A stretch of DNA of 64,000 bases from Promicromonospora iranensis (GCF_028994775.1 NZ_JAJQMN010000010.1:140327-204326), one strand, 5' to 3'. Positions 1-7,657 are shown, counted from the first letter of the stretch. The notes: generated by a model from the sequence alone, not told the origin. A program made the numbers and translations.

Positions 1-297
1 AAGCACGCGCACGCATCGGAGGTCCATGTGCAGGTCGACGTGGTTGCAGACGGAAGGAACGGAATGCTGCGTATCCAGGTGCGCGACGACGGTCGGGGTG
101 GCGCGACCGTCGTGCTGCCGGACGGGTCCGGGCTGCGGTCGGGCCTGGCTGGTCTCGCCGAGCGGGTCCGGTCGGTCGACGGGACGTTCGACCTGTCCAG
201 TCCCGTTGGTGGTCCGACGGTCGTGGCCATGACCCTCCCCGCCACGCGGGCCGCCGCGGCAGGTGCGCGCCGCACGGGCGCCGGAGGACACGCATGA
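1..297 (+). CDS. Sensor histidine kinase, C-terminal fragment
   Basis: The frame is open from base 1, so the gene begins outside the window; 98 residues and the stop are present. What is visible is the end of a GHKL ATPase domain: the first residues KHAHASEV match the end of an N box, VRDDGRGG (about residues 27-34) is a G1 box, and GLAGLAERVRSV further on resembles the ATP-lid region of NarL-type kinases. The DNA codes for the ATP-binding half that phosphorylates a partner regulator. Its stop overlaps the next start (ATGA at 294-297), so it is translationally coupled to the LuxR-type regulator that follows, its likely partner. The sensory part cannot be seen. Confidence 0.85.
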   Translation, partial: KHAHASEVHVQVDVVADGRNGMLRIQVRDDGRGGATVVLPDGSGLRSGLAGLAERVRSVDGTFDLSSPVGGPTVVAMTLPATRAAAAGARRTGAGGHA

Positions 298-980
298 CGG
301 GGCCGGACGCCGCGCCGTCGGGCGGCCTGCGGGTGGTGCTCGCCGAGGACTCGGGGATCCTGCGCGACGGGCTCGTCGCCCTGCTGACCCGCCGGGGGCA
401 CGAGGTGACCGCCGTACCGGACGGCGAACACCTGGAGCGTGAGGTCGTGCGCCTCGCGGAGGAGTCGCTGCCCGACGTCGTCGTCGCGGACATCCGTATG
501 CCACCCACCTTCACGGACGAAGGCCTGCGGACCGTCGTCGCGTTGCGGGAGCAGTTCCCCGGGCTGCCCGTGCTCCTCTTCTCGCAGTACGTGGAGACGC
601 GGTACGCCGGTGTGCTGCTCCAGGGCGACGCACGCGGTGTGGGTTACCTGCTCAAGGACCGCGTCGTCGACGTCGGGGAGTTCGCCCAGGCGCTCGTGCG
701 TGTGGCCCGCGGTGAGACCGTGCTCGACCCGGAGGTGGTCTCGCAGCTCATGGGCGCGTCCCAGCGGGACGTCGGCAGGGCACGGCTGTCCAGCCGGGAA
801 CGTGAGGTGCTCGACCTGATCGCGCAGGGCCGCTCGAACGGCGCCATCGCGGAGACGCTGTTCCTCTCGCAGGGCGCGGTGGAGAAGAACGTCGCGGCCA
901 TCTTCCAGAAGCTGGACCTGCCGTACGACGCCGCCGACAACCGCCGGGTGCTCGCCGTGCTGCGCTATCTCGGGACCTGA
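294..980 (+). CDS. LuxR/NarL-family response regulator
   Basis: 228 residues. An N-terminal receiver domain (about 12-130) has the acidic pair AED near residue 18, the likely phospho-acceptor D66 in VVVADIRMP and the conserved lysine in YLLKD. A C-terminal LuxR-type helix-turn-helix (about 165-225) carries LSSREREVLDLIAQGRSNG followed by LSQGAVEKNVAAIFQKL. It should be a DNA-binding transcription factor activated by the kinase whose end precedes it. The ATGA overlap with that kinase indicates one operon. The target genes are not evident from the sequence. It ends 23 bases before a convergent gene, with no clear terminator between them. Confidence 0.9.
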   Translation: MTGPDAAPSGGLRVVLAEDSGILRDGLVALLTRRGHEVTAVPDGEHLEREVVRLAEESLPDVVVADIRMPPTFTDEGLRTVVALREQFPGLPVLLFSQYVETRYAGVLLQGDARGVGYLLKDRVVDVGEFAQALVRVARGETVLDPEVVSQLMGASQRDVGRARLSSREREVLDLIAQGRSNGAIAETLFLSQGAVEKNVAAIFQKLDLPYDAADNRRVLAVLRYLGT

Positions 981-1003
981 CCTCTGAGTTCGGCTCCCGG
1001 TGG

Positions 1004-1579
1004 TCAGGCCGGCGGGTCGACGGGCTCGGCACCACGTTCTATGCGCACACCGGTGAACTCGACGTCGACGGGTGCCACGAACCGCCGTCCGTTGATCTCG
1101 TCGTGCCGCATGAAGGTCGGCGGCTCCACGTGCACACGCAGGGTGTAGTCGCCGTCCTCCGGGAGCTCCCAGTTGCGGGCGTAGTGGTAGAGCATCGGGT
1201 GCCAGACCAGCTCCTGCGGGAACGGCCCGAGCTCCTGGCCGCCGGGTGTCACGAGGGTCGCGCTCACGTCCAGGCCGGGGACGAAGCGGCCGTCGCCCGC
1301 GTCGCAGACGACGACCTCTACGTGGGCGTTGGTGTCACCCGGGTTGTGCCACACCAGCTCCCCGTCCTCCAGGTGGTACATCCCCTCGGCGTCCTCGATG
1401 GCGTAGCCGACCAGGTAGTCGCCGGCTCGTTGCGTGCCCCCGGCCTTGGCGACGTCCTGAGCCATGTGGTCGAGGGCCTTCCGGTAGGCCTCACCTTGGG
1501 CGGCGCCGAGCCGCAGCTGGCGCTCGGTGGCCTCCGACGAGCTGGGGTCCGCGGGCGGGGTGCTGGGTGCCGTCGTCAT
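1004..1579 (-). CDS. P19/Tp34-like iron transporter-type protein, no signal peptide
   Basis: 191 residues. I chose ATG at 1579 because AGGAGG stands 6 bases upstream; an in-frame start further up would add a peptide without a ribosome site. The C-terminal half reads like the P19/Tp34 (Fe2+ transport protein) beta-sandwich: a His/Met-rich HPMLYHYARNW, then GDYTLRVHVEPP and VAPVDVEFTGV. In characterised relatives this domain is periplasmic, binds Cu/Fe and works with an FTR1-type permease. Here no signal peptide is visible and no permease lies nearby, so the role is open. The family call rests on pattern resemblance only. It follows a response regulator on the same strand after about 110 bases. 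Confidence 0.5.
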   Translation of the reverse strand: MTTAPSTPPADPSSSEATERQLRLGAAQGEAYRKALDHMAQDVAKAGGTQRAGDYLVGYAIEDAEGMYHLEDGELVWHNPGDTNAHVEVVVCDAGDGRFVPGLDVSATLVTPGGQELGPFPQELVWHPMLYHYARNWELPEDGDYTLRVHVEPPTFMRHDEINGRRFVAPVDVEFTGVRIERGAEPVDPPA

Positions 1580-1688
1580 CCGGGCCTCCTGGGGACGTGG
1601 TGGGTGTTCTTCGAGGTTGCACCGTTGCTCGGCACCTCGCACCTGGGGCTCGCCCGAGGCCGGAGTCGCTACGTCGTGACGGCCTCGA

Positions 1689-2363
1689 CTATCCAGGAGT
1701 TCGGGCCTGCGCTGCGATCAGTGCCGCCTCCACCCGGTTGCGCGCGCCTGTCGTGCGGAGGATCGAGGTGACGTGCACCTTGACCGTTCCCTCCGCCAGG
1801 TGGAGTCGCACGGCGATCTCCGGGTTCGCGAGACCGTCGCCCATCAGGGTCAGTACTTCCTGCTCGCGCTGGGTGAGGCGGGCGAACCGCTCCCGTGCGT
1901 CCTGCTGGGCGACGAACCGCGTGCCCAGCCCGGTCTGCAGCAGGCGCCGCGACACGGCGGGGGAGAAGTAGGCGCCGCCCGACGCCGCAGCGTGTACCGC
2001 GAGCAGCAGCTCACGGGGGTCGCCAGACTTCAGGACGAAGCCGTCGGCACCCAGCCTGATCGCCTCCGCGACGTAGTCGTCCTCACCGAACGTGGTGACC
2101 ATGAGGCATGGCAGGTGCTCCGCCGAACGTCGGAGCTCAGCGAGAACGTCCAGGCCGCTCATCGTTCCCATCCGCACGTCCAGCAGCACGACATCGGGCC
2201 GATGTGCCCGGACCGCTGCCAGGGCCTCCTCACCCGAGGACGCCTGCCCGACGACGCGGACACCGTCATCGGTCTCCACGATCCCCGCCAGACCGGCGCG
2301 GACGAGGGGCTCGTCGTCGGCGATCACCACGCGCAGCGGCGTGGCAGGTCCGGTCCCGTTCAT
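1689..2363 (-). CDS. LuxR/NarL-family response regulator
   Basis: 224 residues from ATG at 2363, which overlaps the stop of the upstream kinase gene (ATGA), fixing the start. Receiver domain with IADDEP at residues 14-19, likely phospho-acceptor D62 in VVLLDVRMG, and FVLKSGDP with the conserved lysine. C-terminal LuxR helix-turn-helix with LTQREQEVLTLMGDGLANPE and LAEGTVKVHVTSIL. It is the partner of the histidine kinase encoded directly upstream. The LiaR/DesR-like architecture is typical of regulators that respond to envelope stress, but the stimulus here is unknown. The divergent PAP2 phosphatase gene shares the promoter region and is a plausible target. Confidence 0.9.
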   Translation of the reverse strand: MNGTGPATPLRVVIADDEPLVRAGLAGIVETDDGVRVVGQASSGEEALAAVRAHRPDVVLLDVRMGTMSGLDVLAELRRSAEHLPCLMVTTFGEDDYVAEAIRLGADGFVLKSGDPRELLLAVHAAASGGAYFSPAVSRRLLQTGLGTRFVAQQDARERFARLTQREQEVLTLMGDGLANPEIAVRLHLAEGTVKVHVTSILRTTGARNRVEAALIAAQARTPG

Positions 2364-3934
2364 CGCGCGCCGCCGACGACGAGATCTGTCGAGGCGACCC
2401 GACCGTCTGCCCAGCAGATCCGGTAGGCGTCGCCGGACGCGTCGGCGAGCGGGTCGGCAGTGACCGCGTAGTAGTCGCACGACGGGTCGGCGCCCGACGG
2501 CGGGTCGAGGGTGGCCGGGGGCAGCAGCGACCGGACGTCGAACCGGGCGTCCCCTACCGCGATCCGAGCGAAAGTCTCCGGGTCCAGCCGTGCGCGGCGC
2601 GCGTCGAGATGGTCGGAGAGCTGGATCGCCGCCGCGACCACGACGAGCGCCGCCGCCGGTACCAGGACCGCGGCCAGCAGCAGCGCCCCGCCCCGGCGCC
2701 GAGCACGGTACAGCCCGTGGGTGACCGCGTCGGCATCCAGCGGACCCTGGCTCAGCGTCCCCTCGCTCTCAGTGCCTGGACGACCCGCTGCGTGACCGTT
2801 GCCGGCACCGCGTCGAGTGCTGCTCACGGGAGGCAGCTCCGCCCGCAGCACGTACTCCCCGTCCACCGAACCCGCCGCGACCGAGCCACCCCGGGCACGC
2901 ACGTGGTCGGTGAGCGATCGGACACCCGTGCCGCCGACAGCGGGTACCTGCGCATCGGCCGTCGGTGAGCCGTCCGAAGAGCCAGGCAGCGGATTGTGCA
3001 CGGTGATCAGGAGACGTTCCGAGCCTGCGTCCAGCACGACGCGGACGGGCTGACCCGGTGCGTGCTTGAGCGCGTTCGTGAGCCCTTCCCGGACCACCCG
3101 GAGGACGGCAGGCCCGAAGCCGGCCAGAGCGTCGGGCCCGGTTGAGCCCGTGAGGTCGACGTCGGCGCCCGCACGGCGCGCGTCCTGCACGAGCATGTCG
3201 AGCTCCGCCTGGATGTCCTCCGCCGGCAAGCTGGGCGCATCGTCGGCGAGTCCGGTACGGAGGGTCTGCACCGAGGCGCCCAGACGGGCGACGGCGTCCG
3301 AGACCTGGCTCCGCGCGAGCCCGACCGACTCCCGCACCGCTGATTCCCGCCCTGCCGACTCCGGTCCTGCCGACTCCGGTCCGGCGGCGCTGCGCGACCG
3401 GTCGATCTCCGGGTCCCGCTCGAGCTCGAGCTCGAGCCGGCCGAGGTTGACGGCGACCAGGCTGAGGGCATGACCCAGGTCGTCGTGCAGGCTCTCGGCG
3501 AGCTGCAACCGCTGCCGCGCGAGGTCAGCCTCCGCACGCATGCGCCGGGCTTCCTGCTCGCGGAGGAGTGCCCGAGCCGCGTCGGCCTCGCCCGCCCGGC
3601 GGGCGCGCCAAGCGATGGCCACCGACCACGGCAGCACGCCGGTCACGACACCGCGGGCCGCCGTGACGAGGGCGTCCCGCAGGTCGGCCCAGCCGACCAG
3701 CACGGCGAACGCGCCCGCCGCCACGGCGACAGCCATGCCGACGACGCCCAGCCGCACACCACCGTCGGTCAGCCCGAGCGGTGCGGCGACGGCTGCCAGC
3801 GCCAGCATCCACCACGGGTCCACGCCGGCGAGGACCAGGAGCACGGCGAACACCGCAGCCAGGATGAACCGCAGCGACCACGCTGCGGCGTTCCCAGGTG
3901 AGTACTCGGTGTCGATCCGGGTCGGTGGGGTCAC
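2360..3934 (-). CDS. NarL-type sensor histidine kinase with extra C-terminal membrane segment
   Basis: 524 residues from GTG. Four hydrophobic segments (about 18-110) form an N-terminal sensor. A HisKA_3 dimerisation helix carries the probable phospho-acceptor H150 in ESLHDDLGHAL. The ATPase domain has EGLTNALKHAPG (about 283-294) and GGTGVRSLTDHV. A low-complexity insert of ESAGP repeats lies at about 183-205. Unlike normal members the protein continues: a linker, a fifth hydrophobic segment (about 416-438) and an 85-residue tail with two cysteines (C486, C507) that should face outward. It forms an operon with the response regulator through an ATGA overlap. The core call is secure; the role of the tail is unknown. 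Confidence 0.88.
   Translation of the reverse strand: MTPPTRIDTEYSPGNAAAWSLRFILAAVFAVLLVLAGVDPWWMLALAAVAAPLGLTDGGVRLGVVGMAVAVAAGAFAVLVGWADLRDALVTAARGVVTGVLPWSVAIAWRARRAGEADAARALLREQEARRMRAEADLARQRLQLAESLHDDLGHALSLVAVNLGRLELELERDPEIDRSRSAAGPESAGPESAGRESAVRESVGLARSQVSDAVARLGASVQTLRTGLADDAPSLPAEDIQAELDMLVQDARRAGADVDLTGSTGPDALAGFGPAVLRVVREGLTNALKHAPGQPVRVVLDAGSERLLITVHNPLPGSSDGSPTADAQVPAVGGTGVRSLTDHVRARGGSVAAGSVDGEYVLRAELPPVSSTRRGAGNGHAAGRPGTESEGTLSQGPLDADAVTHGLYRARRRGGALLLAAVLVPAAALVVVAAAIQLSDHLDARRARLDPETFARIAVGDARFDVRSLLPPATLDPPSGADPSCDYYAVTADPLADASGDAYRICWADGRVASTDLVVGGAR
3353..3382 (-). repeat. Two perfect 15-bp in-frame repeats (ESAGP) in the kinase gene
   Basis: Two identical 15-base units, 3353-3367 and 3368-3382, encode GPESA twice. 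Flanking units are degenerate copies (GRESA, VRESV). They lie in the loop between the phospho-acceptor helix and the next helix of the kinase, and keep the frame. Confidence 0.8.
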
Positions 3935-3940
3935 CGGACC

Positions 3941-3946
3941 ATCGTC
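3941..3946 (-). promoter_or_regulatory. Candidate leaderless -10 box for the kinase operon
   Basis: On the minus strand GACGAT stands 6 bases before the GTG start at 3934, and no Shine-Dalgarno sequence is present. The first base departs from TAnnnT, so this is one of the weaker members of the leaderless set in this window. Confidence 0.4.
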
Positions 3947-3994
3947 GCCGAAGGGCGTCGATACCCGCTTCCTGCCCAGGGCTGATCTTGGGAC

Positions 3995-4032
3995 GGGTCA
4001 CGTAGGACCAGGGTCATAGGCGGCTCCTGACC
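3995..4032. promoter_or_regulatory. Three GGGTCA/TGACC half-sites between divergent kinase and PAP2 genes
   Basis: GGGTCA occurs at 3995-4000 and 4011-4016, both followed by TAGG, and an inverted TGACC lies at 4028-4032. Spacing is 16-17 bases. They sit in the 142-base region shared by the two-component operon and the phosphatase gene, so a regulator site is plausible. This is inference only. Confidence 0.35.
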
Positions 4033-4040
4033 TAGGCCAG

Positions 4041-4060
4041 ATCCGCGACGCCCTGCGGAT
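4041..4060. promoter_or_regulatory. Inverted repeat over the PAP2 -35 region
   Basis: ATCCGC (4041-4046) and GCGGAT (4055-4060) form a perfect 6-bp dyad with an 8-base spacer, ending 4 bases before the -10-like TAGCGT. Its position would suit an operator for the phosphatase gene. Confidence 0.35.
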
Positions 4061-4063
4061 TTC

Positions 4064-4069
4064 TAGCGT
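4064..4069 (+). promoter_or_regulatory. Leaderless -10 box TAGCGT for the PAP2 gene
   Basis: TAGCGT lies 7 bases upstream of the ATG at 4077, and there is no purine-rich ribosome site. The transcript would begin at or next to the start codon. Confidence 0.55.
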
Positions 4070-4076
4070 TCTCGGC

Positions 4077-4790
4077 ATGACCACAACACGCCATGCACCA
4101 GCCGCACACCGTCCGGCGGCGCCCGCCCGGAGCCGGGTCCCGCGCGCCGCCCTGTCCGTCGTGCTGAGCACGTTCCTGGCGCTGAGCGCCCTCGCGCTCC
4201 TGACATGGCCCGCACGGGAGACTCTCTTCGAGAACGTCGCGGGCGGAGCTGCCGGGTCGCCTCTCGCGGGCATCGCAGGCCTGGTCGCCGACAAGGGACT
4301 ACTGGTGCTCCTCGCCGTGACCGCGGGCCTCGCGCTGTACACGTGGCTCCGCGACCGTCCGGGGTTCGGGCTGCTCGCGGCAGCCGGGGTCGGTACGGTC
4401 GCGGCGTACGCGACAAGCGAGATCGTGAAGCTTCTGGTCACCGAGGAACGGCCGTGCCGCGCGGTCGACATCGACACGGTGCTGGCGTGTCCCGTGCCAG
4501 GGGACTGGTCCTGGCCCAGCAACCACGCGACCATCGCGGGCGCGCTCGCCGTCGCGTGCCTGCTCGTCGTACCGCGGCTGTGGCCGGTGGTCCTGCCGGT
4601 GGCGCTGGCCGTGGCGGGCGCCCGCGTCGCCGCGGGCGTCCACTACGTGCACGACGTCGCCTCCGGGCTGGCCCTCGGCGTCGTGGTCACCTGCCTGGTG
4701 GCCCTGGCCGTGCACACCGGAGGTCAGCGGCTCATGCGTCGATCGACCTCGCGCCGGTCACCGGAGGCTCGGCGGACCACGGGAAGGTGA
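4077..4790 (+). CDS. PAP2-family membrane phosphatase
   Basis: 237 residues, with a Ser/Arg/Pro-rich N-terminus and about six hydrophobic segments. All three PAP2 signature motifs are present: KLLVTEERPCR (KxxxxxxRP), WPSNHATIAG (PSxH; Asn replaces the usual Gly) and RVAAGVHYVHDV (RxxxxxHxxxD). Such enzymes remove phosphate from membrane lipids, for example undecaprenyl pyrophosphate in the cell-wall lipid cycle or phosphatidic acid; the substrate cannot be read from the sequence. It is divergent from an envelope-type two-component system and may be under its control. Its last 59 bases overlap the end of the convergent phosphoribosyltransferase gene. Confidence 0.88.
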   Translation: MTTTRHAPAAHRPAAPARSRVPRAALSVVLSTFLALSALALLTWPARETLFENVAGGAAGSPLAGIAGLVADKGLLVLLAVTAGLALYTWLRDRPGFGLLAAAGVGTVAAYATSEIVKLLVTEERPCRAVDIDTVLACPVPGDWSWPSNHATIAGALAVACLLVVPRLWPVVLPVALAVAGARVAAGVHYVHDVASGLALGVVVTCLVALAVHTGGQRLMRRSTSRRSPEARRTTGR

Positions 4791-5259
4791 TCCACAGGTC
4801 CGTGTCCTTCCACGAGTAGTCGGGCTGGATGATCGTGCGCGGCTTGGTGAACAGCACGGCCGAGCGAGCCTCGGCGCCCTGCTTCTCCAGGAGGTCCATG
4901 ACGAGGGCAAGGGTGCGGCCCGAGTCGGCGACGTCGTCCACGACCAGGACCTTGGCGCCGGGGAGCTCGGACGTGTCCATCAGGGGCGGCAGAACGCGAG
5001 GGTCGTCGAGCGTCTTGCCGATGTCCGTGTAGAACTCGACGTTCAGCGTGCCGACGCCCTTGGTGCCGAGCGCGTACGCCATGGCGCCACCGGGAACCAG
5101 GCCGCCGCGCGCGACGGCGATCACGACCTCGGGTACGAACCCGCTGTCGACCACCTTGTGGGCCAGGTCACGCACCGCGTCGGGGAACGTCTCCCAGGTG
5201 AGTACCTCCCGCTCCGGGATGGAGGCGGGCTCAGCGTCGGGAAGGTCTGTCGAGGTCAT
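4732..5259 (-). CDS. Phosphoribosyltransferase (type I fold)
   Basis: 175 residues. The PRPP loop KVLVVDDVADSGRTL (about residues 103-117) is unmistakable, and VARGGLVPGG (about 49-58) supplies the pyrophosphate loop region. The C-terminus DLWITFPWS resembles xanthine/hypoxanthine-type enzymes of the Gpt/Hpt group in actinobacteria, often annotated only as phosphoribosyltransferase. It would transfer ribose-5-phosphate from PRPP to a purine base in the cytoplasm; the base is uncertain. The start ATG at 5259 has TAGGGT exactly 6 bases upstream and no Shine-Dalgarno sequence, so it is probably leaderless. It overlaps the convergent PAP2 gene by 59 bases. Confidence 0.85.
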   Translation of the reverse strand: MTSTDLPDAEPASIPEREVLTWETFPDAVRDLAHKVVDSGFVPEVVIAVARGGLVPGGAMAYALGTKGVGTLNVEFYTDIGKTLDDPRVLPPLMDTSELPGAKVLVVDDVADSGRTLALVMDLLEKQGAEARSAVLFTKPRTIIQPDYSWKDTDLWITFPWSAEPPVTGARSIDA

Positions 5260-5265
5260 AGGAGG

Positions 5266-5271
5266 ACCCTA
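5266..5271 (-). promoter_or_regulatory. Leaderless -10 box TAGGGT for the phosphoribosyltransferase gene
   Basis: On the minus strand TAGGGT is followed by six bases (CCTCCT) and then ATG. The six bases are the complement of a Shine-Dalgarno sequence, so ribosome binding by pairing is impossible here. That supports leaderless translation. Confidence 0.6.
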
Positions 5272-5389
5272 CGAGACGTGGCGGGCACCCGGCTCGGGTA
5301 CCCGCCACGCCTACGCCGTGACCAGCGGCGATGCGCACGTGGAGTGCGCGACATCTCAGACCCGTCCGCGGGCGGACGGCCCGGGAAGG

Positions 5390-6367
5390 TCAGGCCGCCT
5401 TGGCCTCGAGGATGTCGACCACGAACACGAGCGTCGAGTTCGCGGGGATGGCGCCGTTCTCCTGGTCGCCGTAGCCCTGGTCCGCCGGGACGACGAGCAG
5501 CACCTGGCTGCCGACCTTCTGGCCGGCGATGCCGTTGGTCCAGCCCGGGATCACGCCGTTGAGCGGGAACGACGTCGGGGTGCCGCGGCTCCAGGAGGAG
5601 TCGAACGACGTGCCGTCGAGCAGGCAGCCCGCGTACTGGACGGTGACCGTCTGGTCCTTGGTGACCTCTGCGCCGTCACCCTCGATGAGGGGCTGGACCA
5701 CCAGGTCGGTGGGCTCCTCGTAGCCCTCGGGGATGGTGACGGTCGGCTGGCCGTCGTCGGCCAGCTCGACGGTGGGCAGGCCCTCCTCCGGAGCGACCTC
5801 GGCACCCTCGGCCCGGGTCGGGATCTCCTTGACCTCGGAGACCTCGACCATCGTGACCTGGATGGTCTGGTCCATGGCGGTGCTCGCCATTACGATGCGC
5901 GCGCCGACCTTCTGGCCGATCAGGCGGTCGTTCAGGAGGTCGTACTGGGGGTCGCCGAGCGTGAACGACTCGGGCTTCTTGGTCTCCCAGGTCGAGCCGC
6001 TCGTCTTGCCGTCCTTGCCCGCGAGGACCACGTAGTTGATGGTCACCTGGGAGCCCTCGGCCAGCTCCTCGCCGGTGCCCTCATCGACCACGCGGGACGT
6101 CGGGCTCTCGACCTGCAGCGGTGCCTTGAAGGAGACCTCTGGCTCCTTGCCGACCGGGCCCGAGACCTCGATCGCGTCGACGGCCTTGACATCCGCCTCG
6201 GACGGGCTCGGCGCGGGCGACGGCTCAGCAGCCGGCGTCACCTCGCAGACGTTCCCGTTGGAGGCGGCAGCGTTGCCGTCCCCGGAGTCGTCGCCGCTTG
6301 CGCAGCCGGTGAGCGCGATGGTTGCCAGCGCGACGGCTGCCAGGCCGGCAGTGGTGCGGTGCTTCAC
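5390..6367 (-). CDS. FKBP-type peptidyl-prolyl isomerase lipoprotein with two FKBP domains
   Basis: 325 residues from GTG at 6367, preceded by GAAGGA at suitable spacing; the open frame upstream has no signal peptide and is discarded. The N-terminus is a lipoprotein signal with lipobox ALTGC. Two FKBP-like modules follow: a diverged one (about 80-185, with VTINYVV and LIGQKVGARI) and a canonical one near the C-terminus (VTVQYAGCLLDG, FDSSWSRG, VIPGWTNGIAGQKVGS, ADQGYGD, LVFVVDILE). It should be anchored outside the membrane and help fold exported proteins by proline isomerisation. Only the second module looks catalytically complete. TAGAGT at 6412-6417 on the minus strand is a possible -10 for a leadered transcript. 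Confidence 0.9.
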   Translation of the reverse strand: MKHRTTAGLAAVALATIALTGCASGDDSGDGNAAASNGNVCEVTPAAEPSPAPSPSEADVKAVDAIEVSGPVGKEPEVSFKAPLQVESPTSRVVDEGTGEELAEGSQVTINYVVLAGKDGKTSGSTWETKKPESFTLGDPQYDLLNDRLIGQKVGARIVMASTAMDQTIQVTMVEVSEVKEIPTRAEGAEVAPEEGLPTVELADDGQPTVTIPEGYEEPTDLVVQPLIEGDGAEVTKDQTVTVQYAGCLLDGTSFDSSWSRGTPTSFPLNGVIPGWTNGIAGQKVGSQVLLVVPADQGYGDQENGAIPANSTLVFVVDILEAKAA

Positions 6368-6520
6368 GAGTAGTCCTTCGGTCGGGTTTGCGCCTTGCTG
6401 GGGACCGCCACACTCTAGCGGGCGGAAATGAGTGGGGCTCCCAGGCAGTGTGGTGCGCGATACGAGCAGTTCTCGGGGAGGATCGAGCCGTCCGCCCCAC
6501 CCTGCGGAAGAATAGATGCC

Positions 6521-6820
6521 ATGCCGTCGAAGCGCCGCTCCAGCAAGCGTCCGTACGCCGCGGACCACGTCCCTCTCGACCTCGATCGGGCGACGGGCGG
6601 ACGGCGCAGCGAGTCGGCGGCCGACGGTGAGTGGGTGGTGCAGCGCATCCGGTCGTCCGACAAGACATACATCTGCCCTGCGTGCCGCCAGGAGGTGACG
6701 CCGGGCACCGCGCACGTGGTCGCGTGGCAGACGGACGTGCTCGGGGGGCCCGAGGCGGGGCTGGACGGTCGACGGCACTGGCACAACAGCTGCTGGCAGC
6801 GTCGCACCAACCTCAGGTGA
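6521..6820 (+). CDS. Small conserved actinobacterial protein with Cys/His zinc-type motif
   Basis: 99 residues. A basic N-terminus (MPSKRRSSKRPY) precedes a compact domain with CPACRQEV (CxxC), then AHVVAW and RHWHNSCW. Two cysteines plus His and Cys in this order suggest a structural zinc site. Proteins of this kind occur in actinobacteria and are often labelled ATP/GTP-binding without evidence; I see no P-loop. The function is unknown. Start ATG at 6521 was chosen because the basic N-terminus begins there; AAGAAT lies 7 bases upstream and a weak GGAAG is also present. It stands divergent from the FKBP gene and just upstream of a hydrolase gene. Confidence 0.7.
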   Translation: MPSKRRSSKRPYAADHVPLDLDRATGGRRSESAADGEWVVQRIRSSDKTYICPACRQEVTPGTAHVVAWQTDVLGGPEAGLDGRRHWHNSCWQRRTNLR

Positions 6821-6842
6821 GCCCGCGGTCGGGCAGCGGGGT

Positions 6843-6848
6843 GAGAAT
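6843..6848 (+). promoter_or_regulatory. Candidate leaderless -10 box GAGAAT for the hydrolase at 6856
   Basis: GAGAAT lies 7 bases upstream of ATG 6856. This favours 6856 over the in-frame ATG at 6847, which would fall inside the box. Confidence 0.4.
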
Positions 6849-6855
6849 GGGACCG

Positions 6856-7629
6856 ATGACCACTGAAGCGACGCCGGACGAGGCCTCCGGCCAGACGACC
6901 CACCAGATCCGCTCGCTCACCGTCCTGCCCGCACAGCGGGAGGACATCGAGCTGCACACCGCCGACGGCCTGACCCTCGTGGGCGAGCTGGCCCTGCCCG
7001 AGGACAGCGAACCGTTGGCCAGCCTGCTGACGTTCCACCCCCTGCCGACGCACGGCGGGTTCATGGACTCCCACGTGTACCGCAAGGCGGCGTGGCGGTT
7101 GCCCGCCCTGGCGAACCTCGCGGTCCTGCGGTTCAACACGCGCGGCACATCGTCCCCGCGGGGTACGAGCGAGGGCACGTTCGACGGCGGTGACGCGGAA
7201 CGCTATGACGTCGCGGCGGCGATCGAGCTGGCCGAGTTCCGTGGGCTGCCCCGGCCCTGGCTGGTCGGCTGGTCCTTCGGCACCGAGCTGGTGCTCAAGC
7301 ACGGGACCGACCCGAGCATCGAGGGTGCGATCCTCCTGTCGCCGCCGCTGCACCGCGCCACCGACGAGGACCTGGACCGCTGGGCGGCGTTCGGCAAGCC
7401 GCTCGTCGTCCTGGTGCCCGAGCTCGACGACTACCTGCGGCCGGACGAGGCCCGGCGGCGCTTCGCGCGCGTGCCGCAGGCCGAGGTGATCGGCGTCGAC
7501 GGGGCCAAGCACCTGTGGGTCGGAGAGCCGGCTGTCGCCCGCGTCCTGAACGAGGTGGTGGCCCACGTGCTGCCCGACCACCCGCTGCCGCTGCCGACGC
7601 ACTGGGACGGACCGGTAGGAGCTTCTTGA
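6856..7629 (+). CDS. Alpha/beta hydrolase
   Basis: 257 residues from ATG 6856 (6847 is possible). The fold is recognised from LLTFHPLPTHGGFMDS, the nucleophile elbow GWSFGTE (Ser), the acid loop VPELDDYLRP (Asp) and the histidine in GAKHLWVGE, in the correct order for a catalytic triad. The early LTLVGELALP strand and LRFNTRGTSSPRG loop resemble the cytosolic hydrolases often called CocE/YsgA-like. No signal peptide is visible, so it should act in the cytoplasm on an ester or thioester. The substrate is unknown. A second, unrelated alpha/beta hydrolase starts 29 bases downstream on the same strand, so the two are probably co-transcribed. Confidence 0.8.
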   Translation: MTTEATPDEASGQTTHQIRSLTVLPAQREDIELHTADGLTLVGELALPEDSEPLASLLTFHPLPTHGGFMDSHVYRKAAWRLPALANLAVLRFNTRGTSSPRGTSEGTFDGGDAERYDVAAAIELAEFRGLPRPWLVGWSFGTELVLKHGTDPSIEGAILLSPPLHRATDEDLDRWAAFGKPLVVLVPELDDYLRPDEARRRFARVPQAEVIGVDGAKHLWVGEPAVARVLNEVVAHVLPDHPLPLPTHWDGPVGAS

Positions 7630-7657
7630 GCAGTACCACCACCACAGGAGGACGACG

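Noticed and set aside
5390-6784. Long N-terminal extension of the FKBP protein
   Set aside because: It would bury the lipoprotein signal in the middle of the protein and overlap the divergent gene; GTG 6367 has a ribosome site.
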